The notes beneath the pieces are model-generated. The model was not told the DNA's origin, did not search any database, and saw only the letters and a program-made list of their open reading frames with translations. From NCBI GenBank assembly GCA_025964455.1, contig JAOPYU010000126.1:1-11489 (forward strand): a stretch of 11,489 nt of DNA, written 5' to 3'. A program made the position numbers and the translations under genes. Positions 1-5,519 of this stretch are shown here, piece by piece. The stretch comes from Thermoleophilia bacterium (GTDB lineage Bacteria > Actinomycetota > Thermoleophilia > Gaiellales > SKUG01). Each line of letters starts with the position of its first letter. The stretch's first letter is position 1.

Positions 1-96
1 ACGTCCTACTACCGCGCGAAGGAAGAGCTCGGGCAGCTCGAGATGGAGCGGATGCGCGCGGAGCTGCCAGTGACATACCGCCCGCCGCACGCCTGA
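1..96 (+). CDS. C-terminal end of an unrecognised protein (5' truncated by the window)
   Basis: Frame 1 is open from the first base to a TGA at 94-96 and gives the last 31 residues of a protein, ending in PVTYRPPHA. Nearly all third codon positions are G or C (28 of 31), as in the confirmed genes nearby, which supports real coding sequence. The fragment is charged, rich in Glu, Arg and Met (for example EMERMRAE), probably helical, with a Pro-rich tail and no membrane segment. It is too short to assign a family. The next gene, on the opposite strand, ends 87 nt away, so the two are convergent. It could still be a chance open frame, since only 96 nt are visible. Confidence 0.5.
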   Translation, partial: TSYYRAKEELGQLEMERMRAELPVTYRPPHA

Positions 97-127
97 ATCA
101 CCGGCCAGGTCTCGATCGATGCGCATC

Positions 128-148
128 CTGTCGACTTCATCTCGACAG
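128..148. terminator. Perfect hairpin between convergent genes, possible bidirectional terminator
   Basis: The arms CTGTCGA (128-134) and TCGACAG (142-148) are perfectly complementary and enclose a 7-nt loop. The hairpin sits in the 87-nt gap between the + strand gene ending at 96 and the minus-strand gene ending at 184. That position suits a shared terminator, but no T-tract follows on either strand, so the role is an inference. A second, GC-rich hairpin (176-182 with 188-194) overlaps the end of the minus-strand gene. Confidence 0.3.
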
Positions 149-183
149 AACCACCATCGACGCACCGGACGTGCTGCCGGCGA

Positions 184-513
184 TCAGCGCTGGCGCTTGC
201 GGGCGACGGCGTGGGCGAGCGCCCAGCTGTGCGCGCAGAGCACGTAGAACGTCGCCATGGCGACGAGCACCACGAACACGGCGAGACCGCCGCCCGGAAC
301 CATGGTGGCGGCGACGAGGCCGAGCAGCACATGCGCGATCGCGAGCGTGTACATCGCGACGAACATCCCTCGGCCCGGCTTCACCAGCTTCGCGGCAGGC
401 TGGTTCCAGGTGCCGCGGCGCGGGCCGAAGCGCAGCGACACGCCCAGCATCGCGAGGGCGAACAGGATCATCCCTGCGAAGAGCGCGGTGACCAGCACGA
501 TGTCGGTATCCAT
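184..513 (-). CDS. Small three-helix membrane protein, unknown function
   Basis: This is a 109-aa integral membrane protein. Hydrophobic segments lie at about residues 5-27, 49-72 and 75-98. A basic loop with FGPRRG and KLVKPGRG separates the first two, and the tail is basic (ARKRQR). Two ATG codons lie 6 nt apart. The upstream one (519) is only 1 nt from a perfect AGGAGG, while the one at 513 is 7 nt from it, so 513 is chosen as the start. The third helix holds a Cys-Ala-His-Ser-Trp stretch and the second an Ala-His, but there is no recognisable enzyme or transporter motif. The gene is divergent from the 617-1222 gene with about 100 nt between them, and convergent with the partial gene at 1-96. 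I do not recognise the family. Confidence 0.8.
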   Translation of the reverse strand: MDTDIVLVTALFAGMILFALAMLGVSLRFGPRRGTWNQPAAKLVKPGRGMFVAMYTLAIAHVLLGLVAATMVPGGGLAVFVVLVAMATFYVLCAHSWALAHAVARKRQR

Positions 514-520
514 GGACATG

Positions 521-526
521 CCTCCT
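521..526 (-). promoter_or_regulatory. Shine-Dalgarno AGGAGG that decides the start at 513
   Basis: The top strand reads CCTCCT, which is AGGAGG on the coding strand. It is 7 nt from the ATG ending at 513 and only 1 nt from the ATG at 519, so the protein most likely begins MDTDIVLV rather than MSMDTD. Confidence 0.75.
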
Positions 527-602
527 GTCTATCGGCACGAAGATGCCCCATGGGGATGGCCGATGCACCCGGTGGCCGCAGCTTGGCCCTTCCTGCAGGC
601 GA

Positions 603-608
603 TAGCAT
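603..608 (+). promoter_or_regulatory. Putative -10 box for a leaderless start
   Basis: TAGCAT fits the actinobacterial TANNNT -10 consensus and ends 8 nt before the ATG at 617. Transcription would therefore begin at or next to the start codon. No Shine-Dalgarno is present at a normal distance, and the nearest -35-like bases (TTGGC, 583-587) have a spacer shorter than usual. The divergent spacer 514-616 also holds a perfect palindrome CCCCATGGGG at 546-555 with no assigned role. Confidence 0.35.
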
Positions 609-616
609 CCGCCCTG

Positions 617-1222
617 ATGAGCCTTCCCGCGATCGACCCTACCGACATCGATGCCCTCCTCACGCGCGTGCTGGAGCTGAGCGTCCCGCTGCACTCGACG
701 ATCGAGGCATTCGACGAGGAGGGCGCGAGCTACGTGCTCGAAGGCGCCCCGGGAGTAGCGTTCTTCCAGCGTGACGCCGGCGACACGATCGGCCACGTGT
801 CCGGCTCGCCGAGCCCCGCGCTCATGCCGCCGCTCGATGACCTGCGTCGCCGCCACCTGGCCGCGGTCGGTGCGGCGGACGACGTCGACAACAGCCACCT
901 GCCGGCCCTGCTGCTGCTGTGCACGTACCTGGCGGATCCCGAGACGAGCCGCAAGCTCGGGCTCGACAGCGTGGTGCGCCAGCGCGCAGCCCAGATCCGC
1001 CCGCTCGAGGAAGAGGAAGGCCAGCACGATCCGGACCTGCAGCCCCTCGATGCGGCACTGCGCGCGTGGGTGCCGCTCCGGGCGGCGCACCTGCCGGACG
1101 TCGACGAAACGTGGCCGGCGATCCTCGAGTTCGTCTTCCCGAGCGACCGCTACACGAGGCACGTGCCATGGGAGGGCGCTGCCGGCGAGACCGCGCAGCT
1201 GCCGAGCGCCCACCAGCACTGA
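617..1222 (+). CDS. Acidic soluble protein of unknown function
   Basis: The product is 201 aa, with no signal peptide or membrane segment. It is rich in Asp, Glu, Leu and Pro. The N-terminal third (SLPAIDPTDIDALLTRVLEL) looks helical, followed by a stretch with YVLEGAPGVAFFQRD that looks like beta strands. The middle has a Leu-rich helix (LPALLLLCTYLADPE) and an acidic EEEE patch, and the protein ends QLPSAHQH. High GC at third positions supports coding on this strand over the overlapping antisense frame. The ATG at 617 is preferred because a TANNNT box lies just upstream; an in-frame ATG at 563 would add 18 residues (start MHPVAAAW) and cannot be excluded. The gene ends 7 nt before the stop of the convergent ABC permease gene. 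I do not recognise a family. Confidence 0.75.
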   Translation: MSLPAIDPTDIDALLTRVLELSVPLHSTIEAFDEEGASYVLEGAPGVAFFQRDAGDTIGHVSGSPSPALMPPLDDLRRRHLAAVGAADDVDNSHLPALLLLCTYLADPETSRKLGLDSVVRQRAAQIRPLEEEEGQHDPDLQPLDAALRAWVPLRAAHLPDVDETWPAILEFVFPSDRYTRHVPWEGAAGETAQLPSAHQH

Positions 1223-1229
1223 GGCACGC

Positions 1230-1961
1230 TCAGCGCTCGCCCGCGGGCTCCCAGCGGAAGCTGCGGACCGAGTATGCGCAGGCCACCACGGCCCACGCCG
1301 TGAGCACCACCGCGCCGATGGCATCGCCGCGGTCCAGGCCACCCGTCCATGCGTGCTGGATGGGGATCACGAGGTTCTCGAGTGGCAGCACCTTGCCCGC
1401 GTCGATCACCCAGTCCGGGAGCCCGTCGACATTGTGCAGCAGGGCGGTCACGAGCACGAGGCCGAGATAGGCGGCGTTGGTGATCGCCGGAGCGCTCTCG
1501 CTCGTGGGGATCAGGCTCGCGACCGCGAACCCGAGTGACACGAAGCATGCGGTGCCGAGCACGACGAAGCCAACCAGCGTGAGCGGGTGCTGGGGTGCAT
1601 CGGCGCCGAAGATGAACACGCCGGCGACGACGATGATCGCCACCTCCACCGCAATCACGAGCAGCGTCGAGAGCGCCTTGCCGAGGATCAGTGTGCCGGC
1701 GTCGAGCGGCGTCGCCATGACGCGCTTGAGCACGCCCTGGTCGCGGTGCATCGCCAGCTGGATGGCGAGGCCCTGGAAGCCGGTCGACAGGATGCCGAGC
1801 CCGGCGATGAGCGGCACGTTGTCGACGGGATCGTCGCTCATCGCGAGCACGAACAGCATCGCGAGCGGCAGCACGAACGTGAAGAACATGCCGCTGCGGT
1901 TGCGCCAGAAGATGCGCTGTTCCACGCGCAGCTGCATACCGAGCATCGAGCCGCCGTTCAC
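1230..1961 (-). CDS. ABC-2 type exporter permease
   Basis: This 243-aa membrane subunit of an ABC exporter pairs with the ATPase encoded immediately upstream. Six hydrophobic segments lie at about residues 25-41, 50-71, 98-118, 128-150, 158-175 and 214-232. The cytoplasmic loop between the second and third carries LKRVMATPL, the conserved loop of the ABC-2 permease family (compare DrrB- and NodJ-type proteins), and an amphipathic segment precedes helix 1. The start is the GTG at 1961, because GGAGG lies 7 nt upstream and the GTGA overlaps the ATPase stop, implying translational coupling. An ATG 15 nt further in is a weaker alternative. The length fits the family. The substrate cannot be read from the sequence; drugs, lipids or cell-wall glycans are all known for relatives. 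Confidence 0.93.
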   Translation of the reverse strand: MNGGSMLGMQLRVEQRIFWRNRSGMFFTFVLPLAMLFVLAMSDDPVDNVPLIAGLGILSTGFQGLAIQLAMHRDQGVLKRVMATPLDAGTLILGKALSTLLVIAVEVAIIVVAGVFIFGADAPQHPLTLVGFVVLGTACFVSLGFAVASLIPTSESAPAITNAAYLGLVLVTALLHNVDGLPDWVIDAGKVLPLENLVIPIQHAWTGGLDRGDAIGAVVLTAWAVVACAYSVRSFRWEPAGER

Positions 1962-2899
1962 GGTGCCGCCTCCGTCAGGGCCAGGTAGGACTCCTCGAGG
2001 CTGGGCGCGCGCACGTCGAGGTCCTCGAGCGGCGTGCCCTGGGCGACCGCCCAGCCGCACAGCTGCGCGAGCGCCTCGGTCGGCTGCTGGACCGCGAGTT
2101 CGAACCGGCCCGGCGCGACCAGCCCCGAGCGGACCGGCTCAGGCAGGTCCTCCGCCGTCACGTCGTGGGGGATCGTCGCGCGGATGATGGTTGCGAGGCG
2201 CAGGTCGCGTGCGAGCGCCTCGGGCGTGCCTTCGCCGATCACGCGGCCGGCCCCGATCACGATGACCCGGTCGGCGAGGCGCGCGGCTTCCTCCATGTAG
2301 TGCGTGGTGAGGACCACCGACGTACCGAGGCGCGCGAGCTCCCCGATCACGTCCCAGGCGCGCCGACGGGCGGCGGGATCGAAGCCGGTGGTCGGCTCGT
2401 CCAGGAAGATCACCTCGGGCCGCCCGACGAGCGCGACTCCGACGTCGAGGCGGCGCTGCTGGCCGCCGGAGAGCTGGCGCACGCGCTTGTGCGCGACCTC
2501 CTCGAGCCCGACGAGTTCGATCACCTCATCGACGCCGCGCGGATCCGGGTACCACGCGCGGTGCATCTCGATCGTCTCGCGCGCGGTGAGGTAGCGGTAA
2601 TGGCCGGTCTGCTGCAGCACGACCCCCACGCGTCGACGCAGCTCGCGCAGGTCGGCGCGCACGGCCGGGTCGAGCCCGAGCAGGCGCACCTCGCCGCCCG
2701 TGCGGTCGCGAAAGCCGGTGAGGATCTCCACGGTGGTGGTCTTGCCGGCGCCGTTGGGCCCGAGCACGCCGAGCACCTCGCCGCGGCGAAGGGTCAAGGA
2801 GACGTCGTGGAGCGCGGGCGTGTCGGCGCCTGCGTAGCGCTTGTGCAGGCCACGAACGTCGAGCACGACCTCGTCGGCATGGGAAGCGGCCTTGGTCAC
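1958..2899 (-). CDS. ABC exporter ATP-binding protein (DrrA-like)
   Basis: This 313-aa ATPase energises export through the permease that follows it. All nucleotide-binding motifs are present: Walker A GPNGAGKTT (residues 47-55), Q-loop around VVLQQTG (93-99), signature LSGGQ (143-147), Walker B VIFLDEP (163-169), D-loop TTGFDP and H-loop His200. The DrrA/CcmA-type ATPases for ABC-2 permeases have this layout, including a C-terminal extension (about 230-313) ending in the typical SLEESYLALTEAAP. Translation begins at GTG 2899. No Shine-Dalgarno is present, but a TANNNT box lies 6 nt upstream, so the mRNA is probably leaderless. Its TGA overlaps the permease GTG by 4 nt, giving a two-gene operon. 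No resistance or biosynthetic gene nearby names the substrate. Confidence 0.96.
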   Translation of the reverse strand: MTKAASHADEVVLDVRGLHKRYAGADTPALHDVSLTLRRGEVLGVLGPNGAGKTTTVEILTGFRDRTGGEVRLLGLDPAVRADLRELRRRVGVVLQQTGHYRYLTARETIEMHRAWYPDPRGVDEVIELVGLEEVAHKRVRQLSGGQQRRLDVGVALVGRPEVIFLDEPTTGFDPAARRRAWDVIGELARLGTSVVLTTHYMEEAARLADRVIVIGAGRVIGEGTPEALARDLRLATIIRATIPHDVTAEDLPEPVRSGLVAPGRFELAVQQPTEALAQLCGWAVAQGTPLEDLDVRAPSLEESYLALTEAAP

Positions 2900-2905
2900 C
2901 GCGCG

Positions 2906-2911
2906 AGCGTA
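2906..2911 (-). promoter_or_regulatory. Putative -10 box for leaderless ABC operon mRNA
   Basis: On the coding strand TACGCT, preceded by TGA to form an extended -10 (TGATACGCT), ends 6 nt before the GTG start. The TSS would fall on or next to the start codon, matching the lack of a Shine-Dalgarno. No good -35 element is seen. The box is flanked by GCGCG/CGCGC arms (2901-2905 and 2916-2920), and a small hairpin GCGCA-CCGA-TGCGC lies at 2917-2930. Either could be an operator. Confidence 0.4.
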
Positions 2912-2972
2912 TCAGCGCGCACCGATGCGCCGTGGCGCGCGAGCCGGGCCGGTTGGAGCAGCTGGTCGCTGC

Positions 2973-3677
2973 TCAGGCGAGCTTGAGCGTCATGCCGGGC
3001 TTGATCTTGTTCGGATCAGCCCCGACGACGCCCTTGTTGAGCTCGTAGAGCCGCTTCCAGTCCATGCCGTTGGCGGCCGCGATCTTCGAGAGCGAGTCGC
3101 CCGCCTTGACCGTGACGGTCTTGGGCTTGGCGGCATCCTTCTTGTCGTCGGTCGCGGCGGCGGGCTTGGCGCCAGCCTTCTTCGCGTCGGCGGCCTTCTT
3201 GGCCGCTGCCGGATCGGTGGCAGCCCCGGCTGCGGGCGCGGTGGCCGCAGCAGGTGCGCCGCCGGCAGCTGTCGTCGCCGGAGCGGCACCGGTGGCCGGG
3301 ACGTTCGCGAGCGGCATGGCGCCCGCCGCGACGCCCTGGGTCTGCGGCATCACGAGACCGCCCGTGGCCGAGTAGTGCCCGTAGAGGATCTGGTTGTTGC
3401 CGATCGGCTCGGGCGACCAGCTGCCGCCGACCGTCCCTCCGCCGATGCCGTAGACGTCACTCGGGTAGCCGCCAGCCGATGCGCCGCCGCCGTACACCGG
3501 GAGCGTTGCGGCTCCCAGGGCGGGCTGCGCGAGCTGGGGCTGCGTGAAGCCCATGGTCGGGTACAGGGGCTGCGCGGCGACCGGGGCCATGCCCAGTGCT
3601 GCAGCATTCGCATTCGGGTCGGCGATCGACCATCCCTGCGAAGTGCCCCCGACGAAAGTTCCGCCTACTACATCCAC
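2973..3677 (-). CDS. LysM-domain protein with an Ala/Lys/Pro-rich linker and no signal peptide
   Basis: The product is 234 aa. The C-terminal 48 residues (about 187-234) are one LysM domain: VKAGDSLSKIAAANG, then WKRLYELNKG, then NKIKPGMTLKLA. LysM domains bind peptidoglycan or related N-acetylglucosamine polymers. Residues 1 to about 125 are Gly/Pro/Gln/Tyr-rich without clear domain structure, and about 125-185 are a low-complexity Ala/Thr/Lys linker. The start is GTG 3677, because AGGGGGA lies 7 nt upstream; the frame is open further upstream to 3779 but with no better signal. From either start there is no signal peptide or membrane helix, which is odd for a wall-binding protein. It lies 73 nt upstream of the ABC operon and 159 nt downstream of the PQQ-propeller gene, all on the same strand, and probably has its own promoter. 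It could be exported by an unconventional route or be part of a cytoplasmically assembled structure. Confidence 0.85.
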   Translation of the reverse strand: MDVVGGTFVGGTSQGWSIADPNANAAALGMAPVAAQPLYPTMGFTQPQLAQPALGAATLPVYGGGASAGGYPSDVYGIGGGTVGGSWSPEPIGNNQILYGHYSATGGLVMPQTQGVAAGAMPLANVPATGAAPATTAAGGAPAAATAPAAGAATDPAAAKKAADAKKAGAKPAAATDDKKDAAKPKTVTVKAGDSLSKIAAANGMDWKRLYELNKGVVGADPNKIKPGMTLKLA

Positions 3678-3684
3678 GTCCGTG

Positions 3685-3691
3685 TCCCCCT
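3685..3691 (-). promoter_or_regulatory. Shine-Dalgarno AGGGGGA for the LysM gene
   Basis: AGGGGGA on the coding strand is followed by a 7-nt spacer and the GTG at 3677. This fixes the start at GTG rather than at upstream in-frame codons. Confidence 0.7.
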
Positions 3692-3730
3692 GTGCGCAGC
3701 GTGCGCGACCGAACGAAATCGTCCCCAGGC

Positions 3731-3769
3731 GGCGTGTCCGAATACGCCACCTCGACTCGTCCGGAGTCG
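3731..3769 (-). promoter_or_regulatory. Two adjacent stem-loops upstream of the LysM gene
   Basis: Reading the coding strand, the first hairpin has arms CGACTC and GAGTCG (3753-3769) around the loop CGGAC. Four bases later comes an 18-base imperfect palindrome GGCGTATTCGGACACGCC (3731-3748), with arms GGCGT/ACGCC and the same CGGAC in its loop. Both lie 53-92 nt before the start codon. They could be a leader RNA structure or tandem operator sites. The rest of the 159-nt spacer (3678-3836) holds a 7-bp inverted repeat (3791-3797 with 3829-3835) and no obvious promoter. Confidence 0.35.
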
Positions 3770-3836
3770 TCCCTCGCACTCCAACGTACGACGGGCGGGT
3801 CGCCGTGGCAAGAGGGTACGTGCCGCAGCGCCCGTG

Positions 3837-5117
3837 TCAGCCGGTCCAGCGCGACAGGTTCGGGCCGAGCGACAGGTAGAACGCCTTGTCGGTGGCGATA
3901 CCGGTCACGTAGCGCCCATCGGGGTACTCCCAGACGATGCGCCCCGTGCGGGCATTGAGCCCCCAGCTGCGGCGACGGCTCAGGCTCGAGACGTAGATGA
4001 CGTCGCCGATGACCGTCGGGCTGCCGCTGATGGTGCCGCCGACGGTGCGCTTCCAGACTCGTCGTCCGGTCCGCACGTCGAAGGCGTAGACCTCACCCTG
4101 ATAGTTGCCGATGTAGAGGCGCCCGCCGCTGATCGCCGGGGTCGAGTAGACGTAGCCCGGGATCGACTGCTGCCAGCGCGTGCGCCCATTGCGCGTGTCG
4201 ACGGCATACACGTTGCCGCGCACGGTGACGAAGAAGGCGCTGCGGCCTGCGACCGGTATCGAGGAGTAGATCCGGTCGCCGAGCACCCCGCCGACCCCGA
4301 TGCGCCACTTCACCGCGCCGGTGCGCGCGTCGAGCGAGAACACCTCTGCGGCGTAGTTGCCCACGTACACGCGACCGCCGACGACGCTCGGGCTGTCCTT
4401 GACCTCGCCGCCGGTCCGGAAGGCCCACGCGACGCGCCCGGTCTTCTCACTGACCGCGTAGACGCGGCGGTCCTTGGAGGTGACGTAGACGAGCCCGTTG
4501 ACCACGACCGGGGAGGCCTCGACCGGACCGCCTGTCCGCAGCTGCCACAGCACGCGCCCGGTGCGTCGATCGAGCGCCTTCACGCCCCCGGGCGTGAAGG
4601 TCCCGACGAACACGCGGTCGCCGCTCACCGCCGGGGTGGAGTCGTACAGCTCGGCGGTCTTGCGCTTCCAGAGCACCTTGTGGTCGGCTGCCTGCATCGC
4701 CCACGTGAAGCCGCGCTGGCTGTTCACGTACAGCACGCCGTCACAGTAGGCGGGCGGGAACTCCATGATCCCGATCCGCACCTGCCAGAGCTTGCGGCGC
4801 GGGATGACGTGGACGAGGTCGGCAGCGTCGGAGGTGCGCGCTGCGGTGCGCCCGTACACCGGCCAGCAGGGCCCTTCGACCTGGGCCGCCGGCTTGGGCG
4901 GCTCCGGCGTGGTCGGGGCAACTGGCTGGACCGCCTGCTTCGGCTCCTCCACACCCTTGAGCTCCGTGTCGAGGGCGCTCTTGTCGGGCGCGTGGCGCGT
5001 GGCGACGACCGCCACTGCGACGCCGCACAGCCACGCCAGCGTGGCGGCAACCAGCGCGAGGACGATCAGGCGCTTGCGGCGCGACGGGGTCCACGGCGTG
5101 CGGGGAGGCTTGGACAT
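3837..5117 (-). CDS. Membrane-anchored PQQ-type (BamB-like) eight-bladed beta-propeller
   Basis: This 426-aa type II membrane protein begins with a basic cytoplasmic tail (PSRRKR), has one helix at about 17-39, then a Pro-rich linker (about 55-80), then an outward-facing propeller. The blades follow the PQQ/WD-like pattern: G-x-V-Y-V, a variable turn, V-x-A-x-D-x-x-T-G-R, then a conserved Trp. Eight such Trp residues occur about 40 residues apart (W111, W150, W191, W231, W271, W315, W355, W396), so eight blades. The last strand (AFYLSLG) probably closes the ring with the first Trp strand. C84 and C125 could form a disulfide outside the membrane. No dehydrogenase catalytic residues are evident, so a scaffold or binding role is more likely than PQQ enzymology. 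The start is ATG 5117 with GGAAAG 9 nt upstream; an ATG 9 nt further up is possible. It is divergent from the small secreted peptide gene. Confidence 0.9.
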   Translation of the reverse strand: MSKPPRTPWTPSRRKRLIVLALVAATLAWLCGVAVAVVATRHAPDKSALDTELKGVEEPKQAVQPVAPTTPEPPKPAAQVEGPCWPVYGRTAARTSDAADLVHVIPRRKLWQVRIGIMEFPPAYCDGVLYVNSQRGFTWAMQAADHKVLWKRKTAELYDSTPAVSGDRVFVGTFTPGGVKALDRRTGRVLWQLRTGGPVEASPVVVNGLVYVTSKDRRVYAVSEKTGRVAWAFRTGGEVKDSPSVVGGRVYVGNYAAEVFSLDARTGAVKWRIGVGGVLGDRIYSSIPVAGRSAFFVTVRGNVYAVDTRNGRTRWQQSIPGYVYSTPAISGGRLYIGNYQGEVYAFDVRTGRRVWKRTVGGTISGSPTVIGDVIYVSSLSRRRSWGLNARTGRIVWEYPDGRYVTGIATDKAFYLSLGPNLSRWTG

Positions 5118-5308
5118 CGCCCCCATCTTTCCAGACTGCCCGACGGATCGCGGAAATCCGGGGCCCATTGCACAGACCGCAGATAGACCCATTTGCTGAG
5201 GTTGCAGGAGTATTCGGTGACGAGCGAGTTCTCCGCACTCGAGCGCGGGCACTGGCGTACCAACACTCGCCAATTCTGCAGCACTGGCTGCCACCGAACG
5301 GAGACCCC

Positions 5309-5452
5309 ATGAAGCGACTCATCTTCCTCGCAGCCGTCATCGGCTCCCTTGCCGTCCCCGCCCTCGCCAGCGCCGAGGACCAGCTGGGCCCCATCCTCGA
5401 CAAGGGCGGAATCCCGCACTGCCCGGCGCCGGCACAGAACCCAAACTGCTGA
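5309..5452 (+). CDS. Small secreted peptide with two cysteines (47 aa precursor)
   Basis: The ATG at 5309 follows GGAGA with a 4-nt spacer. The product has a textbook Sec signal peptide: MKR, a hydrophobic core (LIFLAAVIGSLAV), then PALASA with predicted cleavage after residue 22. The mature peptide would be only 25 residues, starting EDQLGP, containing a GGIPHCPAP segment and ending in Cys, with cysteines at 38 and 47 of the precursor (C-x8-C). A Rho-independent terminator follows the stop by 22 nt, so the gene looks like a complete single-gene unit. The 191-nt spacer shared with the divergent PQQ-propeller gene has small hairpins (for example TGGCG/CGCCA at 5253-5272) but no convincing -35/-10 pair. 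I do not recognise the family. A signalling peptide, antimicrobial or wall-associated microprotein are all possible. Confidence 0.75.
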   Translation: MKRLIFLAAVIGSLAVPALASAEDQLGPILDKGGIPHCPAPAQNPNC

Positions 5453-5474
5453 GCCGTCGCATCCGAATGACTTC

Positions 5475-5500
5475 AGGGGCGATCCTTCGGGGTCGCCCCT
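5475..5500. terminator. UUCG-loop terminator hairpin between convergent genes
   Basis: An 11-bp stem (5475-5485 with 5490-5500, arms AGGGGCGATCC and GGGTCGCCCCT, one G-T wobble) encloses a TTCG tetraloop closed by C-G, a very stable RNA hairpin. It lies 22 nt after the small peptide gene on the + strand and 19 nt after the stop of the giant FG-GAP gene on the minus strand, so it probably serves both. The downstream T-tract is weak (CGTCGTT), as in many high-GC genomes. Confidence 0.8.
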
Positions 5501-5519
5501 CGTCGTTCCCGGCTCCCGA

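Noticed and set aside
137..1342. Minus-strand open frame of 401 codons over the 201-aa protein gene
   Set aside because: It overlaps three better-supported genes on both strands, has an Arg-rich composition and has no plausible start.
2956..2974. Hairpin GAGCAGC/GCTGCTC as terminator of the LysM gene
   Set aside because: The stem overlaps the stop codon and no T-tract follows, so it is too weak to annotate.
2841..5186. Long + strand open frame (781 codons) across the LysM and PQQ-propeller genes
   Set aside because: It is antisense to two genes with clear domains and start signals, and its product is Arg/Ala/Asp-rich low complexity, typical of a GC-driven shadow frame.
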